The notes under the pieces: model-generated
Seen by the model: only the letters and a program-made list of their open reading frames with translations
What the model was told of the DNA's origin: nothing
Databases searched by the model: none
Made by a program: the position numbers and the translations under genes
Part shown: piece by piece, positions 56,655-64,000 of the stretch
Numbering within the stretch: the first letter of the stretch is position 1
How the letters are laid out: each line of letters begins with the position of its first letter
Source: Microbacterium sp. CGR2
GTDB lineage: Bacteria; Actinomycetota; Actinomycetes; Actinomycetales; Microbacteriaceae
NCBI RefSeq assembly: GCF_003626735.1
Contig: NZ_RBHX01000001.1
Span: 2,046,001-2,110,000, forward strand
Reading direction: 5' to 3'
Length of the DNA: 64,000 bases

Positions 56655-58526
56655 ATGCAGTTCCACCACCACGGGTATGTCTCGGGCGACCCCCGAGTGC
56701 AGGCCGCCGCGGGAATCGGCTCCCACCGCCCGACCGACCTGCCGGGCGAGATCGATGTGCTCATCGTGGGCTCAGGGCCTGCGGGGATGCTGCTCGCCGC
56801 GCAGATGTCCCAATACCCGGACATCTCGACGCGCATCATCGAGAAGCGCGACGGCCGCCTCCCGCTGGGCCAGGCCGACGGCATCCAACCGCGCAGCGTC
56901 GAGACGTTCCAGGCCTTCGGCTTCGCGGAGCGGATCATCGCCGAGGCGTACAACATCGGGTGGATGAACTTCTGGGGGCCGAACCCCGAGAACCCCCGCG
57001 AGATCGTCCGCACGAACCGCACCGGCGACTACGCCTACGACATCTGCGAGTTCCCGCATCTGATCGTCAACCAGGCGCGCGTGCTCGACTATTTCGCCGA
57101 GGCGGCGGTGAACGGGCCCGGGCGCATCACGCCCGACTACGGCATCGAATTCGTCGGGCTCACGGTGCACGACGAGAGGGAGTATCCCGTCGAGGTGCGG
57201 CTGCGGTACGCCGCCGGGGAGCGCGTCGGCGAGGAACGCACGGTCCGGGCGAAGTACGTCGTCGGCAGTGACGGGGCCCGCAGTGGCGTGCGGCAGGCCA
57301 TCGGTCGGACACACGTCGGAGCGAGCGCCGCACACGCCTGGGGTGTGATGGATGTTCTCGTGAACACCGACTTCCCGGACTGGCGCACGAAGTGCGCGAT
57401 CAACTCCGCGGCCGGCAACATCCTGCACATCCCACGCGAGGGCGGCTACCTGTCGCGGATGTACATCGACCTGGGCGAGGTCGCCGACAACGACGACCAC
57501 CGTGTGCGGCAGACGCCGATCGAGGAGATCATCCGCAAGGCGAATGACATCCTGCATCCCTACACGCTCGACGTGAAGCAGGTCGCCTGGCACAGCGTGT
57601 ACGAAGTCGGCCATCGGGTGACCGACGGCTTCGACGACGTGGTCGACGGATCGGGGCGGACCCCGCGCGTCTTCTTGACCGGCGACGCCTGTCACACGCA
57701 CAGTGCGAAGGCCGGTCAGGGGATGAACGTGTCGATGCAGGACGGTTTCAACCTGGGCTGGAAGTTGGGTTCCGTGCTGGCCGGTCGCGCCCCCGAGAGC
57801 CTGCTGGCGACGTACGGCGCAGAGCGGCGTCCGGTCGCGCAGCAGCTGATCGACTTCGACCGGGAGTGGTCGTCTCTGATGGCGCGGAAGCCGGAGGAGA
57901 TCTCCGACCCCAACGACCTGGCGACCTACTATCTCGCCACCGCGGAGTTCCCGTCGGGGTTCATGACGCAGTACGCGGAGTCGATGATCACCGGTTCTGC
58001 CGCCCACCAGGAGCTGGCAGCGGGCTTCCCGCTCGGCAAACGGTTCAAGTCGGCCGAGGTGATCCGGGTCGGCGACGGCAATGTGGTCCACCTCGGGCAT
58101 CACGCACGAGCGGACGGCCGGTGGCGCGTGTACGCCTTCGGGGATCGTTCGGGCGCCGCGCTCGCCGCATGGGCGGAGCAGGCCGGGTCGCTGTTCGCGC
58201 GATTCACACCGTCGGATGCTGACGCCGACGCGGTGTTCGATGTGAAAGCGATCCACCAGCGGCCGTACGAAGACGTCGAAGTCACGACGAGTCCGGCTCT
58301 CTTCCAGCCGAAGACCGGCCCGCTCGGTCTCACGGATTGGGAGAAGGTCTACGCAGCCGGTCCGAGCAAGTGGACGGAGACCGACATCTTCGAAGCGCGC
58401 GAATTGTCGCGCGATGGGGTGGTGGTCGTGGTGCGCCCGGACCAGTATGTGGCGGGAGTGTTCCCGCTCGACGGTGTTGCCGAGCTTCAGGAGTTCTTGG
58501 AGGGGGCGCTGCTGCCTGCTGCCTGA
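56655..58526 (+). CDS. FAD-dependent aromatic monooxygenase (PheA/TfdB/MobA type)
   Basis: 623-aa single-component flavoprotein hydroxylase. VLIVGSGPAGMLLAAQMSQ binds FAD, YVVGSDGARSGVRQAIG is the DG motif, and FLTGDACHTHSAKAGQGMN the second FAD motif; the last ~190 residues form the thioredoxin-like C-domain of phenol-2-monooxygenase and 3-hydroxybenzoate 4-monooxygenase. Next to a homoprotocatechuate pathway it could hydroxylate 3- or 4-hydroxyphenylacetate to the catechol, as no hpaBC is seen, but other phenolic acids are possible. It follows the importer gene by 30 bp and has GGAAGG before the ATG. Confidence 0.9.
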   Translation: MQFHHHGYVSGDPRVQAAAGIGSHRPTDLPGEIDVLIVGSGPAGMLLAAQMSQYPDISTRIIEKRDGRLPLGQADGIQPRSVETFQAFGFAERIIAEAYNIGWMNFWGPNPENPREIVRTNRTGDYAYDICEFPHLIVNQARVLDYFAEAAVNGPGRITPDYGIEFVGLTVHDEREYPVEVRLRYAAGERVGEERTVRAKYVVGSDGARSGVRQAIGRTHVGASAAHAWGVMDVLVNTDFPDWRTKCAINSAAGNILHIPREGGYLSRMYIDLGEVADNDDHRVRQTPIEEIIRKANDILHPYTLDVKQVAWHSVYEVGHRVTDGFDDVVDGSGRTPRVFLTGDACHTHSAKAGQGMNVSMQDGFNLGWKLGSVLAGRAPESLLATYGAERRPVAQQLIDFDREWSSLMARKPEEISDPNDLATYYLATAEFPSGFMTQYAESMITGSAAHQELAAGFPLGKRFKSAEVIRVGDGNVVHLGHHARADGRWRVYAFGDRSGAALAAWAEQAGSLFARFTPSDADADAVFDVKAIHQRPYEDVEVTTSPALFQPKTGPLGLTDWEKVYAAGPSKWTETDIFEARELSRDGVVVVVRPDQYVAGVFPLDGVAELQEFLEGALLPAA

Positions 58527-58542
58527 GTCCGAAGACGTGACA

Positions 58543-58567
58543 GGTGTCATGTCGAGCGCATGACACC
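58543..58567. promoter_or_regulatory. Inverted repeat upstream of ABC/two-component operon
   Basis: GGTGTCATG (58543-58551) and CATGACACC (58559-58567) form a perfect 9-bp repeat with 7-bp spacer. GCATGACACCGC of its right half recurs exactly at 58626-58637, inside the first codons of the ABC gene. The symmetry and place suit a NarL-type response-regulator site. Confidence 0.6.
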
Positions 58568-58608
58568 GCTCTCCGGCGCCGGATCGGGCCGCAGGCGAGG
58601 CTGGAGTC

Positions 58609-59592
58609 ATGGGATCAGCACTCACGCATGACACCGCGCTGCGAGGCGCACCGACGCCGGCCACACGAGCGTCGGGTGTTCCGCCGGTCGTCGTGGAATT
58701 GAGCGGCATACGCCGCTCCTTCGGCTCAGGAGAGCGCACAGTGCGCGCCGTCGACGGTGTGGATCTCGTCATCCGCCGGGGAGAGGTCGTCGCGCTCCTC
58801 GGGCCGAACGGCGCCGGCAAGACGACCACGCTCGACATCCTTCTCGGTCTCGTCGAGCCCAGCGCCGGCACCGTCCGGGTGCTCGGCGATCATCCGCGGC
58901 GTGCGACGAGCGGAGGTTTCCTCGGCGCGGTGCTGCAGACAGGAGGCCTGCTCTCCGACCTGACCGTTCAGGAAACCGTTCAGCTCATCGCCTCGCTGTA
59001 TGGCGCGGAAGCCCTCGCCCGCGTGCCCGAAGTCCTGACCAGAGCCGATCTGGTTCCGCTCGCCCGAAGACGCATCTCGAAGTGCTCCGGCGGAGAGCAG
59101 CAGCGCGTCAAGTTCGCGCTCGCCATGGTTTCCGACCCGGACATCCTGGTGCTGGATGAGCCGACGGCCGGTATGGATGTCACGACCCGTCGCCACTTCT
59201 GGGACGTCATGCGCGCGGACGCCGACGCCGGGCGGACGATCATCTTCGCGACGCACTATCTCGAGGAAGCCGAGCAGTTCGCGCGCCGCACGGTCGTGAT
59301 GCATCGGGGTGCGATCGTCGCCGACGCATCGACGTCTCGGCTGCGTGCGGAACTGGGCGGGAGGACGGTCTCAGCGACGATAGCTCCCGACAGGGCGGAC
59401 GACGTTGCCGCTTCGCTGGGCGAATGCGAGGGGGTCGTCGACATTCGATGGGACGCGGATCGGCTCAGTCTCCGCGCGTCCGATTCGGATGCCGTGGCCC
59501 GAATCCTGTTCGGCGCCGGGGCGCACGACCTCGAGATCGCAGCCCCCACGCTCGAAACCGCCTTCACCGCACTCACGGAGGAACGACCATGA
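58609..59592 (+). CDS. ABC-2 type transporter ATP-binding protein
   Basis: 327-aa ATPase of the drug/lipid exporter type (DrrA/NatA-like). Walker A GPNGAGKTT, signature CSGGEQQRVKFALAM, Walker B ILVLDEPTAGMD and H-loop FATHYLEEAEQF; the C-terminal ~90 residues are the regulatory extension of this subfamily. The permease starts in its stop codon (ATGA). Adjacent histidine kinase and regulator genes suggest a drug- or membrane-stress-induced exporter module. Confidence 0.93.
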   Translation: MGSALTHDTALRGAPTPATRASGVPPVVVELSGIRRSFGSGERTVRAVDGVDLVIRRGEVVALLGPNGAGKTTTLDILLGLVEPSAGTVRVLGDHPRRATSGGFLGAVLQTGGLLSDLTVQETVQLIASLYGAEALARVPEVLTRADLVPLARRRISKCSGGEQQRVKFALAMVSDPDILVLDEPTAGMDVTTRRHFWDVMRADADAGRTIIFATHYLEEAEQFARRTVVMHRGAIVADASTSRLRAELGGRTVSATIAPDRADDVAASLGECEGVVDIRWDADRLSLRASDSDAVARILFGAGAHDLEIAAPTLETAFTALTEERP

Positions 59593-60389
59593 CGATCTCA
59601 CCCACGACGATCTCGCCCAGAACGATCTCACCGACGACGATGTCACCGACGATGCTGCGCATCGAGGGCATGCGCCAACTCCGCAACCCCTACACGCTCG
59701 CGTTCACCCTGGGGATGCCCGTGGCGATGTACCTGCTCTTCGGGGTGAGCATGGGGTACGGCAGCCTCTCTGCAGGCAACGGCAACGTGTCGTTCTACAT
59801 CATGGCGTCCATGGCCGCGTATGGGACCGCGGTGGCGATGAGCTCACTGACCTCCCTCGCCGCGATCGAGGCGAATCAGGGCTGGGGTCGACAGCTCGCG
59901 CTGACACCGTTGACGACCGTGGGGTACGCCCTCACCAAGCTGACGACCGCCGTCGGCTTCGCCGCGTTCGCACTGCTCGCGGTCTTCACGGCGGGCTGGC
60001 TCACCGGCGCGACGGTGGACGGGGCCTGGCGGTGGGCGGCGACGGCCGGGATCATGCTCAGCCTCGGATTGGTCTATGGGCTGTACGGCCTGGGCGTCGG
60101 GTTGTTCTTCAGCTCGGAATCCGCCGCGGCTCTGGCGTCGATCTCGATGACGTTCTTCGCGTTCTTCGGGAACGTGTTCATGCCGTTGGACGGAGTGATG
60201 CTCGACATCGCCCGGTTCACGCCACTGTACGGATTCGTCGGGTTGAGCCGGTGGCCGCTCACCGAGGGGCAGTTGACCACGGGGCAGACCGACCAGATGT
60301 GGATGCTGTTGCTCAATGTCGCTGTCTGGCTCGTCGTGTTCGTGCTGCTGGTGGTCGCCGGCGTGAGACGTTCGCGTGCGCGACAGTAG
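59589..60389 (+). CDS. ABC-2 type transporter permease
   Basis: 266-aa membrane subunit with six helices, paired with the preceding ATPase. SSESAAALASISMTFFAFFGNVFMPLD is the conserved ABC-2 region. The N-terminus is odd: MTISPTTISPRTISPTTMSP, four near-identical TISPT units from 15-bp DNA repeats. The start overlaps the ATPase stop, so the repeats are translated. The repeats lie before the first membrane helix and are probably cytoplasmic. Confidence 0.9.
   Translation: MTISPTTISPRTISPTTMSPTMLRIEGMRQLRNPYTLAFTLGMPVAMYLLFGVSMGYGSLSAGNGNVSFYIMASMAAYGTAVAMSSLTSLAAIEANQGWGRQLALTPLTTVGYALTKLTTAVGFAAFALLAVFTAGWLTGATVDGAWRWAATAGIMLSLGLVYGLYGLGVGLFFSSESAAALASISMTFFAFFGNVFMPLDGVMLDIARFTPLYGFVGLSRWPLTEGQLTTGQTDQMWMLLLNVAVWLVVFVLLVVAGVRRSRARQ
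59592..59650. repeat. 15-bp tandem repeat at the start of the permease gene
   Basis: Four degenerate units of the form ACGATCTCACCCACG encode TISPT, TISPR, TISPT and TMSPT. Low-copy in-frame repeat just after the start codon. Confidence 0.8.
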
Positions 60390-60398
60390 GTTGGACGG

Positions 60399-61604
60399 GT
60401 GGTGAAGCGATCGGGGGCCGAGCGGCGGGCTTCGACTGAGCGCCGTCGAAACGTGACGACCCTCGCGGCGGCCGGCGCGCCACCGGCAGCCTGGGCTGCA
60501 CCGGGGGCACGCACAGGCACGGTGAACGATCCGTGGGCCCGGTTCGGTTGGCTCATGGCGGTCGTCTGGCTGATCTTCCTCATCTACCCGGTACTCGCTT
60601 TGGTGCGATCGGAGGCGCCGATCGCCTGGGTGGTCGTCGGGTGGGTTGCGCTGGTCGCGTTCGCGGTGTTCTACGTCGTCGGTTTCCTCTACGGCATGCG
60701 CAGTGGAGGTGGGCTCGGAAACGCCCCGTTGCCGATGCAGTGGGTCACCTTCGCTGCGCTCATCGTGTGCGCCTTGCTGTCGGTGCCTGCTGAGGGCGGA
60801 TCCGCGCTGAGCTTTCTGCCCTTCATCATGTCGTTCGCCTCCTACGGGCTCACTCGACCGTGGCACTGGATCACGACCGGCACTGCTGTCGCGGTCACCG
60901 CACTGTGCGTGTTCCTTCTTCCGGGTGGCATCTCCTACCTGTCGATGCTCGCGATCGTCGCGCTGTTGGGCGTGGTGAACACTGTGTCGACGTGGCTCAT
61001 CCTCCGATCCATCGAGGCAGAGCGGCTCGGTCTCGAGCTCGCGACCAGCGAGGGGCGCGAGGCCCTGGCCCGGGATGTCCATGACCTGATCGGCCACTCG
61101 CTGACCGTCGTCGGACTCAAAGCACAGCTCGCCCGGCGCCTCATGGACAGCGATCCGGAGCGCGCGAAAGCGGAGCTGTCCGATATCGAGCAGCTGACAG
61201 CCGAGGCGATCGCCGGCGTCCGCACGACCGTCGCGGGTGCGCGGGGAGCGACGCTCGTGGAGCAGCTCGCCGCCAGTCGCGATGCACTGCAAGCCGCCGA
61301 CATCGACATGGAGGTCGCCGGCGCGCCTGACGCGCTGTCTTCCGTGCAGGCTTTGACGGCGAGCTGGGTTCTGCGTGAGGCGACGACGAATGTGATCCGG
61401 CACTCCGCGGCGTCGATCGTTCGAGTGGCAATGGCACCCGGGAGCCTGGTCGTGGAGGACAACGGCGTCGGCCTCGCCGTCGGTTCCGGGGAGCGAGAGG
61501 GCAACGGCATCCGCGGTATGCGTGAACGAGCAGGAGCGGCCGGTGCCTCCTTCGGGTGCGCGTCTGCAGATGGCACCGGAACCCGCGTGGAGGTGACCTG
61601 GTGA
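60399..61604 (+). CDS. Sensor histidine kinase (HisKA_3, DesK/NarX-like)
   Basis: 401-aa membrane kinase. Basic N-terminus, then about six helices (~50-205) without an obvious extracellular domain, typical of intramembrane-sensing kinases. The dimerisation/phosphoacceptor region is REALARDVHDLIGHSLT with His228, and the ATPase has REATTNVIRHS and VEDNGVGL. The GTG start follows the permease by 9 bp. Its stop overlaps the regulator gene (GTGA). It probably senses the compound exported by the ABC pair or its effect on the membrane. Confidence 0.92.
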   Translation: MVKRSGAERRASTERRRNVTTLAAAGAPPAAWAAPGARTGTVNDPWARFGWLMAVVWLIFLIYPVLALVRSEAPIAWVVVGWVALVAFAVFYVVGFLYGMRSGGGLGNAPLPMQWVTFAALIVCALLSVPAEGGSALSFLPFIMSFASYGLTRPWHWITTGTAVAVTALCVFLLPGGISYLSMLAIVALLGVVNTVSTWLILRSIEAERLGLELATSEGREALARDVHDLIGHSLTVVGLKAQLARRLMDSDPERAKAELSDIEQLTAEAIAGVRTTVAGARGATLVEQLAASRDALQAADIDMEVAGAPDALSSVQALTASWVLREATTNVIRHSAASIVRVAMAPGSLVVEDNGVGLAVGSGEREGNGIRGMRERAGAAGASFGCASADGTGTRVEVTW

Positions 61605-62230
61605 GCGCAGGGAACGAAGGTGGCAGCATCCGCTTGGTGATCGCCGATGATCAGGCCCTGGTGCGTGGGGCGCTCGGGGCTCTGCTCGAGCTCGAGGGCG
61701 ATCTCGAAGTGTGCGCGATGGCAGCGGACGGTGCCGAAGCGATACGGCTCGTCGGCGAGATCAAGCCCGATGTCTGTCTGATGGACATCCAGATGCCAGG
61801 GACGGATGGAGTCGAGGCGACCAGGGGTATTCGCGCGGTCAGTCCTTCCACGCGGGTGCTGATCGTCACGACCTTCGCGAGGCCCGGATACCTGCGTGCC
61901 GCGTTGGACGCGGGGGCGAGCGGATTCCTCGTCAAGGACACGCCCGCCGAGAAGCTCGCAGAGGCGGTGCGCAGAGTTCATTCCGGGATGCGCGTGGTCG
62001 ATCCGGTCTTGGCGGAGGAGAGTCTCTTCGACGGGGTCAACCCGCTGAGCGAGCGGGAGCAGGCGGTGCTCCGTCTTGCTGCTGACGGGCGCAGCGCCGC
62101 CGCCATCGCTTCGGAGGTCTTCCTGTCTTCGGGCACTGTGCGCAATCACCTCTCGGCAGCGATCGGAAAGACAGGAGCGGCGAACAGAGCACAGGCAGTG
62201 CGGATCGCACTCGACAAGGGTTGGCTGTGA
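61601..62230 (+). CDS. NarL/FixJ family response regulator
   Basis: 209 aa. The receiver domain carries IADDQALVRGAL, phosphoacceptor Asp62 in CLMDIQMPGTDG and the conserved Lys in FLVKDT. A LuxR-type HTH is at ~145-200 (LSEREQAVLRLAADGRSAA, SSGTVRNHLSAAIGK). GTG start inside the kinase stop. Target is probably its own operon, where an inverted repeat lies at 58543-58567. Confidence 0.94.
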   Translation: MSAGNEGGSIRLVIADDQALVRGALGALLELEGDLEVCAMAADGAEAIRLVGEIKPDVCLMDIQMPGTDGVEATRGIRAVSPSTRVLIVTTFARPGYLRAALDAGASGFLVKDTPAEKLAEAVRRVHSGMRVVDPVLAEESLFDGVNPLSEREQAVLRLAADGRSAAAIASEVFLSSGTVRNHLSAAIGKTGAANRAQAVRIALDKGWL

Positions 62231-62242
62231 CGGCGCGGTTTA

Positions 62243-62338
62243 GCTGACTACGGCGGTGGGCTGACTGCCCGGTGAGCTGACGACGGCGTGGTGGGCCGAC
62301 TACGGCGGGGGATGCCTGCGGCGTGGGCTGACTGCGGG
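62243..62338. repeat. Degenerate GCTGACTACGGCG repeats
   Basis: The word GCTGACTACGGCGGTGGG and decayed forms (GCTGACTGCCCGG, GCTGACGACGGCG, GCCGACTACGGCG, GCTGACTGCGGGC) occur about five times in 96 bp between the response regulator and the VOC gene. No coding potential is evident. Confidence 0.55.
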
Positions 62339-62428
62339 CGTGTGTGAGATCGCTGGCGCGGTGTCGGCTCTCGGGCGTAGCCTGTGACGCGGCGCGGGCG
62401 ACGGAGCCTGCCAGGAGGAGTTTGCGTC

Positions 62429-62809
62429 ATGGATTGGAAGATCGAGCTCATCTTCGTGCCGGTGTCGGATGTCGACCGGTCCAAGGAGTTCTACGTGAAG
62501 ATCGGCTTCAACGCGGATCACGATCACACGCCGACAGAGGGGTTGCGGTTCGTGCAGATGACGCCGCCCGGATCGGCATGCTCCATCGCCTTCGGGACGG
62601 GCCTCGATACCGGTCTGCAGCCTGGACAGCAGAACACGATTCAGGTGGTCGTGCCCGACGCCGATGAGGCTTTGGCACATCTGCGCGATCTCGGGGTGGA
62701 GGCGCAGGGCGTCGACGAGCAGGCGTGGGGTCGTTTCGTGACGTTCGACGACCCTGACGGAAACACCTGGACCCTGCAGGAGCTGCCGGACTACGGCGCG
62801 CAGAACTGA
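62429..62809 (+). CDS. VOC superfamily protein
   Basis: 126-aa glyoxalase-fold protein: WKIELIFVPVSDVDRSKEFYVKIGF opens the first module and FDDPDGNTWTLQELP closes the second. The paired modules and this ending are typical of lactoylglutathione-lyase-like proteins of unknown substrate. AGGAGGAG eight bases before the ATG fixes the start. It sits alone between two short-repeat patches. Confidence 0.88.
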   Translation: MDWKIELIFVPVSDVDRSKEFYVKIGFNADHDHTPTEGLRFVQMTPPGSACSIAFGTGLDTGLQPGQQNTIQVVVPDADEALAHLRDLGVEAQGVDEQAWGRFVTFDDPDGNTWTLQELPDYGAQN

Positions 62810-62850
62810 GGCGGCGCGCAGTCGGCGGGTGCGCTGAGTGTGGTGGGCCC

Positions 62851-62936
62851 CTGGCGTGCTGGGTGCGTGCGGGCGCGCCTGGCTGGCGTGCTGAGTGCGA
62901 GCGGCCGGCCTAGCTGGCGTGCTGGGTGCGTGCGCG
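62851..62936. repeat. Three ~31-bp tandem repeats at the 3' end of the HNH gene
   Basis: CTGGCGTGCTGGGTGCGTGC and close variants start at 62851, 62883 and 62914 (period 31-32). The last copy covers the HNH stop codon at 62910-62912 and coding DNA for its C-terminal HTHTHDHTRARARTQHAS-like tail. Confidence 0.7.
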
Positions 62937-64000
62937 GGCGCGGGTGTGGTCGTGGGTGTGGGTGTGTCGTGGTGTGCGCCAGCGTCGGTGCGGGTCCCAC
63001 CAGCCGGGTCCGCGGACGGAGGGGATGCCGTTGTGCATGCGGATCTCCCACCCTGATGTGTCGAGGGTGCGGTGGTGGTGCCAGCACAACGCGACCCCGT
63101 TGTCGGTACTGGTCGGCCCACCTCGAGCGTGCTCTTGGACATGGTGGATCTCACACCAGGATGCCGGAACATGACACCCCGGGATCAAGCATTCTTTATC
63201 TCGGAGAGTGATCGCGCGTCTCTGGTGGACGGTGAAGATCCGGTCGGTCGATCCGATACCGAGGATCCGCCCTTCCGGGTCGAACAGCACGCGTTGCACC
63301 ATGCCCCCGCATGCGGTGTGGCGGGCGGTGCCGACGGTGACCGGGATGTCGGTCCCGTCGACGTGCGCCCACCCGCGCCCGGTCGCATAATCCTCCGCGG
63401 TGACAGACACCACGAGGGTCGGGGCGGCACCACCGAGGCGGGGCATCTCGTCGTGGCGGGCCGCGATACCGAGCGCTGCGGCGAGGGCGTCGTGCTGTTT
63501 CTGTGCGCGGGTTCTCGTGTCGACCATTCCCCCCGGGTCGCCGGCGGGAAGGTCATCGCCGGCCATCGCAGTCCGATCATCGGACCCGGCAGCATCGTCA
63601 TCCGCACCGTCGTCAGTGGGTCGGAATGACACCCCGGGGGCGGGTGGCCCGTCGACCTTCGGGTTCAGATACGCGTCCCAGATGCGCTGCAACTGGGCGG
63701 CGACTTCGGGGAACAGGCGCCCGCTGAGGGGGATGAGGCCATCTTTCGCGCGCCCGAGGCTGACCCCGCGGCCGCGCATCGCGATGTCTTCTGCGGGTTC
63801 GGCACCATCGGGGTCGAGATACGCCAGGATCACCCGCGCCAACAACCGCAGATCCTCCGGCGTCGCCGCCGGCGCCACATCCGCATCCCCGTCCACATCC
63901 GCATCGGCATCCGCATCGAGATCGACGTCGGCGTCCGCCGCATCGTCCGCATCGGCATCCGCATCCGCATCTCCGTCCGCATCGGCATCGGCATCCTGGT
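62910..64000 (-). CDS. DUF222/13E12-repeat HNH endonuclease family protein (5' end beyond window)
   Basis: At least 363 aa; the frame is open to the right edge. The N-terminal side is DUF222 (EDLRLLARVILAYLDPDGAEP, GRLFPEVAAQLQRIWDAYLNP). The C-terminal HNH nuclease motif is intact: CLIPGCHVPASWCEIHHVQE, then TDNGVALCWHHHRTLD. Such genes occur in many copies in mycobacteria and Microbacteriaceae and are linked to repeats or mobile DNA, role unproven. Before DUF222 lies a long Asp-Ala run coded by GCATCC/GCATCG hexamers. The GTG at 63896 is not likely the true start because the acidic run continues in frame. Confidence 0.85.
   Translation of the reverse strand, partial: QDADADADGDADADADADDAADADVDLDADADADVDGDADVAPAATPEDLRLLARVILAYLDPDGAEPAEDIAMRGRGVSLGRAKDGLIPLSGRLFPEVAAQLQRIWDAYLNPKVDGPPAPGVSFRPTDDGADDDAAGSDDRTAMAGDDLPAGDPGGMVDTRTRAQKQHDALAAALGIAARHDEMPRLGGAAPTLVVSVTAEDYATGRGWAHVDGTDIPVTVGTARHTACGGMVQRVLFDPEGRILGIGSTDRIFTVHQRRAITLRDKECLIPGCHVPASWCEIHHVQEHARGGPTSTDNGVALCWHHHRTLDTSGWEIRMHNGIPSVRGPGWWDPHRRWRTPRHTHTHDHTRARARTQHAS
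63875..64000. repeat. Hexanucleotide tract encoding (Asp-Ala)n
   Basis: Runs of GCATCC, GCATCG and GCGTCC-type hexamers fill the right edge and code on the minus strand for Asp-Ala repeats in the HNH protein. Slippage-prone; copy number probably differs between strains. Confidence 0.75.

Overview
The window reads as chromosomal DNA of a high-GC actinobacterium, most likely a Microbacterium-like member of the Microbacteriaceae. The reasons are very high G+C, frequent GGATGC/GCATCC hexamers inside genes, GTG starts, dense ATGA/GTGA stop-start overlaps, a monomeric NADP isocitrate dehydrogenase, and a DUF222/13E12-type HNH gene at the right edge. The series sucC-sucD ... perM-like-purN-purH matches the order known in mycobacteria. 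I saw no rRNA, tRNA, CRISPR array, prophage or insertion sequence.

Layout. 1-1.7 kb: two Dpp/Opp-type ABC ATPases. 1.7-11 kb: core metabolism (succinyl-CoA ligase, purine permease, perM-like gene, purN, purH) with two TetR regulators, one beside a glyoxalase-fold gene. 11.1-13.2 kb: alkylation repair (Ada/AlkA fusion plus Ogt). 13.3-17.3 kb: a heterodimeric ABC exporter behind a short leader ORF. 18.2-26.3 kb: a LacI-controlled sugar operon (binding protein, two permeases, YicI-like alpha-xylosidase, GH1 beta-glucosidase), probably for xyloglucan-type oligosaccharides. 26.4-31.5 kb: acetyltransferase, icd, L,D-transpeptidase, RidA. 31.5-37.8 kb and 42.7-45.4 kb: two amino-sugar blocks holding a D-aminoacylase/GH20 fusion, ROK repressor, ROK kinase, nagB, and then nagA plus a second GH20. 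37.9-42.2 kb: Nudix, FAD-linked oxidase, DUF2568 protein and a membrane-linked ECF sigma factor with a built-in zinc finger. 45.4-47.7 kb: glyA-folD behind a ZTP (pfl) riboswitch. 48.5-58.5 kb: a homoprotocatechuate (hpa) meta-cleavage cluster with a GntR/FCD regulator, a frameshifted MFS importer and a flavin monooxygenase. 58.6-62.2 kb: ABC-2 transporter with its own two-component system. 62.4-64 kb: VOC protein and a partial HNH gene.

How the parts fit. The amino-sugar genes form a near-complete route: hexosaminidase releases GlcNAc, ROK kinase phosphorylates it, NagA deacetylates it and NagB deaminates it to fructose-6-phosphate. The D-aminoacylase domain and RidA hint that the substrate carries D-amino acids, for example muropeptides, but this is inference. 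glyA-folD supply one-carbon units to purN and purH, and the riboswitch ligand ZMP/ZTP is the purH substrate pool, so the two purine-linked loci are joined by metabolite sensing. The hpa cluster covers ring cleavage through aldolase, with no separate hpaF or second HpaG recognised; a FAH-RraA fusion may cover part of that gap.

Most worth a second look: the one-polypeptide sigma/zinc-finger/membrane/repeat protein, the D-aminoacylase-GH20 fusion, the FAH-RraA fusion whose linker is encoded by a dispersed repeat, and the leader-ORF-controlled ABC exporter.
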